64,000 bases of DNA, taken from contig JALHJL010000037.1 in NCBI GenBank assembly GCA_022839625.1, positions 9,656-73,655 of the forward strand, given 5' to 3'. The notes below the pieces were generated by a model. It was not told where the DNA came from, did no database searches, and saw only the letters and a list, made by a program, of their open reading frames with translations. Source of the stretch: Phycisphaerales bacterium. GTDB taxonomy: Bacteria > Planctomycetota > Phycisphaerae > UBA1845 > Fen-1342. The position numbers and the translations under genes were made by a program. Shown here in pieces: positions 1-8,109 of the stretch. Every line of letters starts with the position of its first letter. The stretch's first letter is position 1.

Positions 1-60
1 CGCGTAGTACGCCCGGTAGATTTGCGCGTGGCCGTCGATGATATAGAGCGTTCTGGCCAT
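1..60 (-). CDS. polA: DNA polymerase I, N-terminal 20 codons only (cut by window edge)
   Basis: The reverse strand reads from an ATG at 60 to the window edge as MARTLYIIDGHAQIYRAYYA. This is the conserved start of the 5'-3' exonuclease domain of DNA polymerase I, including the metal-binding Asp in the IDGH motif. Only 20 codons are present, so the polymerase domain cannot be assessed. No Shine-Dalgarno is visible. A TACCAT hexamer lies 6 nt before the ATG, which fits the short-leader pattern seen at several other genes here. The adjacent macrodomain gene is divergent. The identification rests on the N-terminal motif alone. Confidence 0.8.
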   Translation of the reverse strand, partial: MARTLYIIDGHAQIYRAYYA

Positions 61-176
61 GCGCGCATGGTAAGCCGCGGGGCGCAAAAGGCCACCCGCT
101 GGCAAGCGCCGCGGGTGCCCGGCTATCATCCCGGCGCACGCGCTCTCACGAAACGACGGTGGCGAGGTCAGGCACC

Positions 177-725
177 ATGAACAGCGAGGTCTGGTCGAAA
201 ATCGAGCTGGTGCAAGGGGACATCACCAACCTGGCCGTGGATGCGATCGTCAACGCGGCCAACGAGGCGCTCGCCGGCGGCGGCGGGGTCGATGGTGCGA
301 TCCACCGTGCCGCGGGTTGGGAGGACTTGCAGGCCGCGTGCCACAAGCTGGGCGGCTGCGCTACTGGTGACGCGAAGATCACTCCCGGTTTCCGGCTGCC
401 CGCCAAGTACATCATTCATACCGTGGGGCCCGTGTTCCGCGGCGGTCAGCGCGGCGAGCCGGAGCTTCTGGCCTCTGCCTATCGGCGTTCGCTCGAGGTG
501 GCCGCGGAAAACGGCGTGCGGACGATCGCCTTTCCTGCGATCAGTACGGGCGTCTACGGGTATCCGTTCGAGGCCGCCACCGAGATCGCGCTGCGCACCG
601 CGCTTGACTTCCTGGAGCAGGGGGGCCGCGTCGAGCGCGTCACGTTCGTGTTCTTCGCACGCGCTGATTTCGACCTGGCCCAGGCCGTCCTTGAACGCCT
701 GCGCCGAGAACCCGCCAGCGGGTGA
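177..725 (+). CDS. Macrodomain protein, O-acetyl-ADP-ribose deacetylase (YmdB/MacroD type)
   Basis: A 182-residue single macrodomain, the usual length for the MacroD/YmdB group that hydrolyses O-acetyl-ADP-ribose and removes mono-ADP-ribose from proteins. Visible motifs are GDIT near residue 14, the VNAAN loop at 25-29, a glycine-rich loop followed by GVDGAIHRAAG at 37-47 carrying the catalytic Asp, and STGVYGYP at 123-130 that clamps the phosphates. I chose ATG 177 over GTG 159 because homologues begin close to this Met and GAGG lies about 10 nt upstream. It is divergent from polA and convergent with the PEP-CTERM gene. Family assignment is secure; the physiological substrate is not shown. 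Confidence 0.9.
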   Translation: MNSEVWSKIELVQGDITNLAVDAIVNAANEALAGGGGVDGAIHRAAGWEDLQAACHKLGGCATGDAKITPGFRLPAKYIIHTVGPVFRGGQRGEPELLASAYRRSLEVAAENGVRTIAFPAISTGVYGYPFEAATEIALRTALDFLEQGGRVERVTFVFFARADFDLAQAVLERLRREPASG

Positions 726-761
726 CGATCCCCCCGCGCTCATCGCTGAGGGCAAAAAGAG

Positions 762-796
762 ACCGGCGTCGTGCGGCCGTGCCACACCACGCCGGT
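762..796. terminator. Hairpin between convergent genes
   Basis: The arms ACCGGCGTCGTG (762-773) and CACCACGCCGGT (785-796) pair at 11 of 12 positions around an 11-nt loop. The hairpin lies between the macrodomain gene, which ends at 725, and the convergent PEP-CTERM gene, which ends at 832. There is no long T-run on either side, so its role as a shared terminator is inferred from position and stability. Confidence 0.5.
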
Positions 797-831
797 GCTT
801 GGTTCAGATATATTCCCGCGTCCGGTTGCGA

Positions 832-1482
832 TCAGCGGCCGGTGCACCACCGACGCCGCGTCGTGATCAAACCACCGATCGCCAGCAGCGCCATCGAACC
901 GGGCTCCGGAGCACAGATCGTATCCACGACGACCTCGTCCACGAGCACCTTGCCGTGAATCCGCACGATCTCGTAGGACGGGTTCGGCTCGAGGTGTATG
1001 GCGTAGGTCGAGTGAATCCAGTATTCGCCGGCCGGCGGCTGTTCACCGGTCGGCTCGAGCGTGATTTGATTCACGAGTTCCGCGCGGACGCCGGTCAGAA
1101 ACTCCTGCACCAGCGGATGCCCGCCCGGTTCCTCGCTGGTCCACGTGATCTGGACCCAGATGTCCTTGTACGGCAGCGGCTCGGGGCGGTTGTCGATGCC
1201 GATCTTGATTACGCCGGACAGCGGCCACACCCCTTCGCGACCGCCCCAGGTCGGCTGATAGCCATCCCCGGAGCCCGGCCACACGTGGGCCAGTGCGTCG
1301 CCGTAGGGGTTGAAGATCACGTCCGGCGAGGAGTATTCCTCCCCGGTCAAGAACTCCCACACGGCGAAGGTCGTGCCTTCCTGGCCGCGCCAGGAGGGCG
1401 GGAACAAGTCGTCCGCCTGTGCCGACGGCACGCCGACGACCGAGAACAACAGCAGTACGCCAGTTAGGATCGAGGCCCGCAT
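832..1482 (-). CDS. Secreted protein with C-terminal PEP-CTERM sorting signal
   Basis: A 216-residue exported protein. An N-terminal hydrophobic signal peptide ends near AQA, and the C terminus carries PEPGS, a hydrophobic helix (ALLAIGGLI) and an Arg-rich tail, the PEP-CTERM architecture recognised by exosortase. The central part is rich in Trp, Gly and Pro and matches no family I recognise. ATG 1482 is preceded by AGGAGG with 6-nt spacing; longer upstream frames lack such a site. A sigma70-like promoter at 1587-1616 would give a leader of about 100 nt. No exosortase gene lies in the window. Function is unknown; surface or matrix location is inferred from the sorting signal. Confidence 0.85.
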   Translation of the reverse strand: MRASILTGVLLLFSVVGVPSAQADDLFPPSWRGQEGTTFAVWEFLTGEEYSSPDVIFNPYGDALAHVWPGSGDGYQPTWGGREGVWPLSGVIKIGIDNRPEPLPYKDIWVQITWTSEEPGGHPLVQEFLTGVRAELVNQITLEPTGEQPPAGEYWIHSTYAIHLEPNPSYEIVRIHGKVLVDEVVVDTICAPEPGSMALLAIGGLITTRRRWCTGR

Positions 1483-1586
1483 CGAACACCTCCTTCTGCT
1501 CCGCCTCAGAGCGCCATGGGCGCTTGCGGACAAGACCCCGCCTCCCGGCGACCACACGAAACGGGGTGGATACTGCTCCGCGATAG

Positions 1587-1616
1587 CTTCTAGGTCGTCC
1601 AATTCTCAAAAGTCAA
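1587..1616 (-). promoter_or_regulatory. Sigma70-like promoter for the PEP-CTERM gene
   Basis: On the reverse strand TTGACT (1616-1611) and TAGAAG (1592-1587) are separated by 18 nt. The -35 box matches 5 of 6 consensus positions and the -10 box 4 of 6. The local AT-richness stands out from the surroundings. Confidence 0.5.
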
Positions 1617-1976
1617 AAAACTGTTTGTGCTTTTCCACTCGCCTTTTCCGGCGCGCACGCGACGACCACGTTGGACTGTTTGCAGCCACGTGTTATCGGA
1701 CGTGCTCTGCGCAGGTCACGAATTTCACCCCCGCCGGCGCGACCTCACCGCGCGGCTCACCGCCTCACCACGGGCTACAACGTCTGCCCACCCCGACCGG
1801 ATGACTGGTTCTGGCTGCTTGGCAGGGCCGCTCCGGGTATACTCCCGCACCTTGGTCAACGTCGTGCCCGCCGTTGCAGGAGGCTGCCGGCGTTGAACAC
1901 CGCTTACAGTGGGACCGGCCTGGCTCGTGGCCGTGCTGTCAGCGGAGCAAACCCGAAGGTAAGGAACACCGACACC
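1617..1976. other. Intergenic stretch without recognised gene
   Basis: This is the rest of the gap between the divergent PEP-CTERM and M16 peptidase genes. A TATACT hexamer at 1838-1843 could be a -10 element for the peptidase, but no -35 box is correctly spaced. Open frames entering from upstream have no start signal and no family resemblance. I see nothing else here. Confidence 0.4.
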
Positions 1977-4838
1977 ATGCCAAGATTGCCCATCCGACTG
2001 AGCGGCCTCATCGTGGTCTGTTGCTGGTCCCTGCTGGCGCGCGGCCAGGAGCCGCTGCCGCAGGACGACCGCATCCAAACGCGGAAGCTGGAAAACGGCG
2101 TGACGTGGCTCTACCGCCAGCACGCGGTTCCGCCGGAGAAGATGGCGCTGCTGATCCATGTGCGTTCTGGCTCGTTGAGCGAGGAGGAGGAGGAGCGTGG
2201 CCTGGCCCACTTCCTGGAGCACATGGCGTTCAACGGCTCGGAGAATTTCCCGCCCGGGCAGCTCGTGCCGTACTTCGAGAGCATCGGCATGCGGTTTGGG
2301 CGCGACTTGAACGCCTTCACCGGCTTCGACCAGACGGTGTACATGCTGTTCCTGCCCGACACGAGCACGGAGCAGATGGAGAAGGGGCTGATGGTGCTCA
2401 GCGACTATGCGTTCCGGCTCTCGTTGCTGGAGGAGGAGATCGAGAAGGAGCGCGGGGTCGTGCTGGCGGAGCTGCGGGCCGGCATGAGCGCCGAGCAACG
2501 CCTGCGCGATCAGCTCTTCGAGCGCCTGTTCGCGGGCATGCGGCTGGGGCAGCGCTTGCCGATCGGTCTGGAGCAGGTCATCAAGGACGTGAAGCGCGAG
2601 CAGTTCGAGCGCTTCTACCGGCTCTGGTACCGGCCGGAGCACATCACGTTGGCGATGGTGGGCGACGCGGCGGCCGATCCGTATGTGCCGCTGGTGGAGA
2701 AGTGGTTCGGCCAGTATCGCAGCACGCTGCCGGCCAAGCCGACGCCCGGGCCGGACCTCAAGCCTTTCACGCAAGAGCGTGCGCTGGTGCTGTCGGACGT
2801 GGAGTACGCCCAGGGAGACGTGGACATCTACAACCTACTGCCCGGGCGGCCGCCCACCACCACGGTCGAGCAGGCGCGGGTCGAGCTGCTGGATCGCATC
2901 GGCTCCTGGATCATGGGCCGGCGCTTTTCCGAGCGCATCCAGAAGGGGGAGGCCCGCTACCGCACGGCCAGCGCGCAGGTGATGGACCTGTTCAAGGAGG
3001 GGCTGTTCGTCAACGTCAGTGCCACGGGCGAGCCCAAGGACTGGGAAGTGATGCTCGAGCAGGTGATCGTGGAGATCAACCGGGCGCGCGAGTACGGCTT
3101 CCGCGAGCGCGAGCTGGAGCTTTGCCGGAAGGAGCTGTTGGCCTCGGCCGAAGATGACCTGCGCAAGGAGCCGACGCGCAACGGGCAGGGCCTGCTCTTT
3201 GAGATGGCGCGCGCCGTACACGACGGCGAACCCCTGATGTCGGCGCAGCAACGGCTGGAGCTGCTGCAACGGCTGCTGCCGACGATCGAGCTGGCCGAGG
3301 TCAGCCAGGCCTTCGCGGACCACTTCAGGCCGGGCCCGTTCGCCTTCGTGCTCACCCTGCCGAAGTCCGACGACGTGACGCTGCCCAGCGAGGAGCAGGT
3401 CTTGGCCGCGGCCCGCGCCGCGGAGGCCCGCCAGGTGGAGCCGCCCGCGGACGAGGAGCGCCCGGCGACGCTGCTCGAGCACGAGCCGCAGCCGGGCAAG
3501 CTCGTCGAGTCGGAGAAGGACGAGGAGCTGGGCATCACCAGCGGCTGGCTCGCCAACGGCGTGCGGCTGCACCATCGCTTCATGGATTACAAGAAGGACA
3601 CCGTGATGCTCGCCATCACGCTGGCCGGCGGACAGATCGAGGAGACGGCCGAGAATGCGGGGATCACCACGGTCGCCGCGCTCGTGCTGGCCCAGCCTGC
3701 CAGCGGGCGGCTGACGTCGACCGACATCGAAGAGATCATGACCGGGCGAAACATCCGCCTCGGCGGAGGTGCCCAGGACGACGCTTTCACGGTGACGCTG
3801 ACGGGTTCGCCGCAGGACCTGGAAAGCGGGCTGCAACTGGCCCACGCGCTGCTCACGGACGGCAAGCTCGAGGCGAGCGCGTTCAGCCATTGGAAACAGG
3901 AGGCGCTCCAGCAGTACGAGTCGGCCAGCAAGCTGCCCACGTACGTGGCCTTCGACACGTTCCTGCAAACGGTCAGCGGGGGCGATCCGCGGCGCCTGGT
4001 GTTCCTGCGGCCGGCACAGATCGAGGCCCAGACGCTCGAGCGCGCCCAGGCCTGGTTTGACCGTCTCCGCCGGGAGGCGCCGATCGAGGTCGCCGTAGTG
4101 GGCGAGATCACGCTGGAAGAGGCGTTGCCGCTGTTGGAGAAGTACGTGGGTTCGCTGCCGGAGCGGGCGCGCGGCGCGACCCACCTGGACAAGCTCCGCA
4201 CGCTGCCGCGGGGGGCCGGCCCGCTCGAGAAACACGTGGAGGTCCGCACGATCACGCCGGTCACGATGGCCGTGGTCGGCTTCATGGGCTGCGACGCGGT
4301 GAACATGACGCACGTACGGGCGCTCAACACCGCGGCCAATATCCTGGACAGCCGGCTCATCAAGCGCGTGCGTGAGGACCTGGGACTGGTCTACTCGATC
4401 CAGACGAGCAATGGTCCGGCGCAGGCGTACGCGGACTCGGGAGTCTTCTTCAGCGGCGCCCCATGTGCCCCGGACAAGCTGCGTGAGGTCACCGGGGAAA
4501 TCGAGGCCGCCTTCAAGGCCTTCGCCGACGCTGGCCCCACGGCCGAAGAGCTGGAGAACGCCAAGAAACAGATTCGCAATCACCTGGACACGGAGCTGAA
4601 GGAGCCGCGCTTCTGGTTCAACCAGCTTCAGAGCCTGGACCTGCACAGGATGCAGCTCGCGAACCTGAAGAACATCCCCGCGCAGTATGACGCGCTGACG
4701 GCCGAACAGATTCAGGAGATCTTCCGCAAATACCACACTCCCGAGCGGGCGTTCCGAGTCAGCGCATCGCCGGCGAAGGAGGCGCCGGAGGACCAGGGCG
4801 CGGAGGCAAAGGAGGAAGCGGCGACCAACGCACCGTAG
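1977..4838 (+). CDS. Secreted two-domain M16 (insulinase/PqqL-like) zinc peptidase
   Basis: A 953-residue exported metallopeptidase. A signal peptide covers about residues 1-23. The first M16 domain has the inverted zinc motif HFLEH at 78-82 and the downstream glutamate in EKERGVV (about 156-162), as in active insulinase-family enzymes. A second homologous half begins near residue 510 and lacks HxxEH, the normal arrangement of one catalytic and one structural domain. The C-terminal tail is rich in Glu and Ala. ATG 1977 follows an AAGGA element and opens directly on the signal peptide; upstream in-frame sequence is not conserved-looking. It probably degrades peptides in the periplasm. A REP-like arm begins right after the stop codon. 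Confidence 0.9.
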   Translation: MPRLPIRLSGLIVVCCWSLLARGQEPLPQDDRIQTRKLENGVTWLYRQHAVPPEKMALLIHVRSGSLSEEEEERGLAHFLEHMAFNGSENFPPGQLVPYFESIGMRFGRDLNAFTGFDQTVYMLFLPDTSTEQMEKGLMVLSDYAFRLSLLEEEIEKERGVVLAELRAGMSAEQRLRDQLFERLFAGMRLGQRLPIGLEQVIKDVKREQFERFYRLWYRPEHITLAMVGDAAADPYVPLVEKWFGQYRSTLPAKPTPGPDLKPFTQERALVLSDVEYAQGDVDIYNLLPGRPPTTTVEQARVELLDRIGSWIMGRRFSERIQKGEARYRTASAQVMDLFKEGLFVNVSATGEPKDWEVMLEQVIVEINRAREYGFRERELELCRKELLASAEDDLRKEPTRNGQGLLFEMARAVHDGEPLMSAQQRLELLQRLLPTIELAEVSQAFADHFRPGPFAFVLTLPKSDDVTLPSEEQVLAAARAAEARQVEPPADEERPATLLEHEPQPGKLVESEKDEELGITSGWLANGVRLHHRFMDYKKDTVMLAITLAGGQIEETAENAGITTVAALVLAQPASGRLTSTDIEEIMTGRNIRLGGGAQDDAFTVTLTGSPQDLESGLQLAHALLTDGKLEASAFSHWKQEALQQYESASKLPTYVAFDTFLQTVSGGDPRRLVFLRPAQIEAQTLERAQAWFDRLRREAPIEVAVVGEITLEEALPLLEKYVGSLPERARGATHLDKLRTLPRGAGPLEKHVEVRTITPVTMAVVGFMGCDAVNMTHVRALNTAANILDSRLIKRVREDLGLVYSIQTSNGPAQAYADSGVFFSGAPCAPDKLREVTGEIEAAFKAFADAGPTAEELENAKKQIRNHLDTELKEPRFWFNQLQSLDLHRMQLANLKNIPAQYDALTAEQIQEIFRKYHTPERAFRVSASPAKEAPEDQGAEAKEEAATNAP

Positions 4839-4840
4839 GT

Positions 4841-4880
4841 GTCCGTTGAAAGATGGGGACTGGCTCCGCGCCAGCGGGCT
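4841..4880 (+). repeat. Half-copy of the 94-bp palindromic repeat family
   Basis: GTCCGTTGAAAGATGGGGAC, at 4841-4860, matches the left arm of the repeats at 7881 and 29961, followed by GGCTCCGC and GCCAGCGGGCTT blocks shared with the 29961 copy. A clear right arm is missing. The repeat starts 2 nt after the TAG stop of the M16 peptidase gene. From 4881 to 5044 nothing else is recognised. Confidence 0.6.
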
Positions 4881-5044
4881 TTCGCGGTAGCTGCTGCGTG
4901 GGTCTCTCGGCGTGCCTGCACCCTTTCTTGATGGACTGGCCGGCCGCCCGCTGGTGCTGAGACACGCTACGAGGCCCGCGGTCGCGCGATCCTAACCGCG
5001 CGTATGTCCTGTTTCAGCGGCTTCCTATTTCCGGGTACACGCAC

Positions 5045-5863
5045 TTAATGGTCGATGGGGCACTCCCACCCCACCTGGCTGATACCGCCCTCAGATGGTT
5101 GATAGATCGACCCCGTAGTTGAGTTCTTCCGCAAATTCAGGCGGTCATCGGCGCAGACCAAGCCACGGACGTCGGCGCCGGCGGCACGCAGAGCCTTCTC
5201 GACACGGTCGCCGAAGGAGTCCTTGCCGAGCAGGCCGCAGCATGCCACGTGCGCGCCGAGGGCCAGGACATTCAGCGCCACCGATCCGGCTCCGCCGACA
5301 CGGTCAAAGCGGTGGGATCGAGCGGCGGAGTCCTCGAGCAGCGCCCGCGTGCCGCGCCGGTCGCACCACCGGTGCAGGTAGGTCCAATCGAGGTTGTCGC
5401 CTTGGACGGCCAGGACGTTCCGCACGTCATCAACATCCTTGTGCCGCTGACCCTGCGGCGACCAACGCAGCTTAGTGATGACCACGTCTTCGGCCGAAGG
5501 CATGAAGACGGAGTGGCCGAGGAGTGGCTTCGGCTGGCGGCGGGCAAAGCGCTCCTGATCGTGCGGATCGTCGCTGAGCAGGAAAAGTTTGATCTTGAGG
5601 GGACAGTCGCGAAGCTCGATTACACAGCGGCTGGTGGCCGTGACCGTCTCGAATGACATTTGCGGATCCAAGCGGAACGCTGGCCCCAGCCGCGCTACGA
5701 GCTCGCGAATCGCCGGAGCCGCGAGCTACACGACGAAGTCAGCGTCCTGCGTCGATCGGGCCACCCCATACATGTTGGAGGAATACGATCCCACCAGCAT
5801 GTAAGGTATACCAGCCCCTTCGAGCGCCGCAGCCACTTTCGAGACCGCCTCATTGCTCGTCAT
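5045..5863 (-). pseudogene. Nucleotidyltransferase gene broken by an in-frame amber codon, joined to a kinase fragment
   Basis: From ATG 5863 the frame encodes 45 residues with a nucleotidyltransferase pattern (GSYSSNMYG then DADFVV). It then meets TAG at 5726-5728 and continues in the same frame as LAAPAIRELVARLGPAF and onward for about 130 residues typical of the same family (for example VVITKLRW and RHKDVDDVRNVL). CAG to TAG, one transition, would explain the stop. After about residue 183 of the composite the frame runs into a PfkB-kinase-like segment and ends at 5045 with no homology. The start overlaps the stop of the upstream small gene by 4 nt (ATGA), as in a coupled two-gene module. 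A TTG at 5671 could start a shorter product, but it would lack the GS active-site motif, so I call it a pseudogene. Confidence 0.75.
5141..5302 (-). pseudogene. Fragment of a PfkB-family (HldE/RfaE-like) sugar kinase
   Basis: Within the C-terminal end of the broken nucleotidyltransferase frame, about 54 residues read VGGAGSVALNVLALGAHVAC and then LLGKDSFGDRVEKALRAAGAD. This is the glycine-rich sugar-binding and early Rossmann part of ribokinase-fold kinases, closest in pattern to heptose-7-phosphate kinase (HldE/RfaE). It lacks the start and the catalytic GAGD region, so it is a remnant fused by deletion or insertion. The frame has stayed open across the junction. Confidence 0.65.
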
Positions 5864-6090
5864 GGCGCCTGCTCCAGCCGGCGGGCGATAGCCAGGCGTA
5901 GCCGCAGGATGCGCTCCACCTGTCGCTCGTCCGTCTCAGGGAACTCAGCGCGGATCCCCGCACGCATGCGCTCGCAAACCTGGTCAAAGAGGTCGCCGCC
6001 GAGCGACAACTTCTGCTCGGCCGTCAGGCGCCGTGCGGCCGCGACTTCCTCGCGATGGAGAGCCTCAATCAGTTCCACCGTCGGTTCCAT
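5860..6090 (-). CDS. Small helical protein, likely partner of the adjacent nucleotidyltransferase
   Basis: A 76-residue, charged, probably all-helical protein (MEPTVELIEALHREE start, RILRLRLAIARRLEQ end). I know this kind of short protein only as the gene directly upstream of MNT-type nucleotidyltransferases in planctomycetes and relatives. Here too the genes overlap by ATGA. ATG 6090 is preceded by GAGGG; the GTG at 6105 is less likely. It follows sucC by 22 nt on the same strand, so it may be co-transcribed. The two-gene layout resembles toxin-antitoxin modules, but that role is inference. The partner is now interrupted. Confidence 0.6.
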   Translation of the reverse strand: MEPTVELIEALHREEVAAARRLTAEQKLSLGGDLFDQVCERMRAGIRAEFPETDERQVERILRLRLAIARRLEQAP

Positions 6091-6111
6091 CCCAGACACC
6101 CTCACACAACG

Positions 6112-7272
<1,161 letters not shown>

Positions 7273-7373
7273 GCCTGGGACTCCGCTTGCCTCGGCGCCG
7301 CCCGGCGGGCCGCGCCGCGCCAGAGTCTAGTGCGGACCGTGCCCCGGCGCCAAACGCGCCCCGACCCCGCCGG

Positions 7374-7391
7374 GCACACGCTTCCGTGTGC
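7374..7391. other. Stem-loop in the sucC/deaminase divergent region
   Basis: GCACACG, CTTC, CGTGTGC forms a 7-bp stem with a 4-nt loop, extendable with one bulge by CGCCG/CGGCG pairing. It lies about 50 nt before the deaminase start and 100 nt before the sucC start. Its function is unknown. Confidence 0.35.
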
Positions 7392-7440
7392 GGCGCTCGC
7401 CGATTAGTCTACGTCCTCACACGAGGCTGGAGCCCACACT

Positions 7441-7878
7441 ATGGATGAGTTCCTCCGAGCAGCGCTCGAAGAAGCCCGGCTGGGCCTGGCGGAAGGCGGC
7501 ATTCCGATCGGAGCCGTGCTGGTGATCGGCGGCCGCATCGTCGGTCGCGGCCACAACCGGCGGGTGCAGCGCGGCAGCAGCATCCTGCACGCGGAGATGG
7601 ATTGCCTGGAAGACGCCGGCCGGCTCCAGGCGCGCGACTACCAGCACGCCACGCTCTATTCGACTTTGTCCCCGTGCGACATGTGCAGCGGCGCGGCACT
7701 GCTCTACAAGATCCCGCGCATCGTGATCGGCGAAAACCGCACCCTTCAGGGACCCGAAGCGTACCTGCGGCAACGCGGCGTGGAACTGGCGGTCGTGAAC
7801 GATGAGGCCTGCATCCGGCTGATGCGCGACTTCATTGCCTCCCGGCCGGAGCTTTGGAACGAGGACATCGGCGTATAG
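7441..7878 (+). CDS. Nucleoside/cytosine deaminase (yeast FCY1-like)
   Basis: A 145-residue zinc deaminase of the CDA superfamily. HAE at 50-52 supplies a zinc ligand and the proton-shuttling Glu, and SPCDMC at 77-82 supplies the two zinc Cys. The order IPIGAVLV, GRGHNRRVQ and C-terminal RPELWNEDIG is characteristic of the fungal-type cytosine deaminase group, which converts cytosine to uracil, rather than of guanine deaminases or TadA. ATG 7441 gives the normal N terminus. It is a single gene, divergent from sucC and followed immediately by a palindromic repeat that may end its transcript. Confidence 0.85.
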   Translation: MDEFLRAALEEARLGLAEGGIPIGAVLVIGGRIVGRGHNRRVQRGSSILHAEMDCLEDAGRLQARDYQHATLYSTLSPCDMCSGAALLYKIPRIVIGENRTLQGPEAYLRQRGVELAVVNDEACIRLMRDFIASRPELWNEDIGV

Positions 7879-7880
7879 CA

Positions 7881-7974
7881 GTCCGTTGAAAGAGGGGACA
7901 GGCACCACGAGCGAACCATGCCGCGCTGCCGCGAAGGCCGGCCGGCGCCGAGGCAGTCCCCTTGTTCAACGGAC
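7881..7974 (+). repeat. 94-bp palindromic repeat (REP-like), complete copy
   Basis: The left arm GTCCGTTGAAAGAGGGGAC (7881-7899) pairs with the right arm at 7956-7974 at 17 of 19 positions; the interior is GC-rich. A second complete copy of the same 94-bp length is at 29961-30054 and a half-copy is at 4841. The block GGGGACAGGCACC resembles REP-type palindromes spread by REP-associated tyrosine transposases, but none is present in the window. It begins 2 nt after the deaminase stop. Confidence 0.8.
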
Positions 7975-8109
7975 ACATAGGCCCGGGCTCCCGCGCTTGT
8001 GACTGCCCTGCCTGCGGGCTGCCGAAGACGTATGCCGCGCAGCAGACTTCGCGCGGGGTCTCGTATTCGCGCGGTAGCGTCGAGCCGGTCTTGCACCCCT
8101 TGCCGCACG

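Noticed and set aside
241..1467. A 408-codon plus-strand frame overlapping the macrodomain and PEP-CTERM genes
   Set aside because: Different frame from the conserved macrodomain and antisense to the PEP-CTERM gene, both of which have strong motifs.
2835..4736. A 633-codon open frame antisense to the M16 peptidase
   Set aside because: High GC leaves antisense frames open; no start signal, no domain, and it overlaps a well-supported peptidase on the other strand.
5726..5728. Pyrrolysine or programmed readthrough at the amber codon
   Set aside because: No pyl genes in the window, and the codon is one transition from CAG in a locus that is otherwise decaying.
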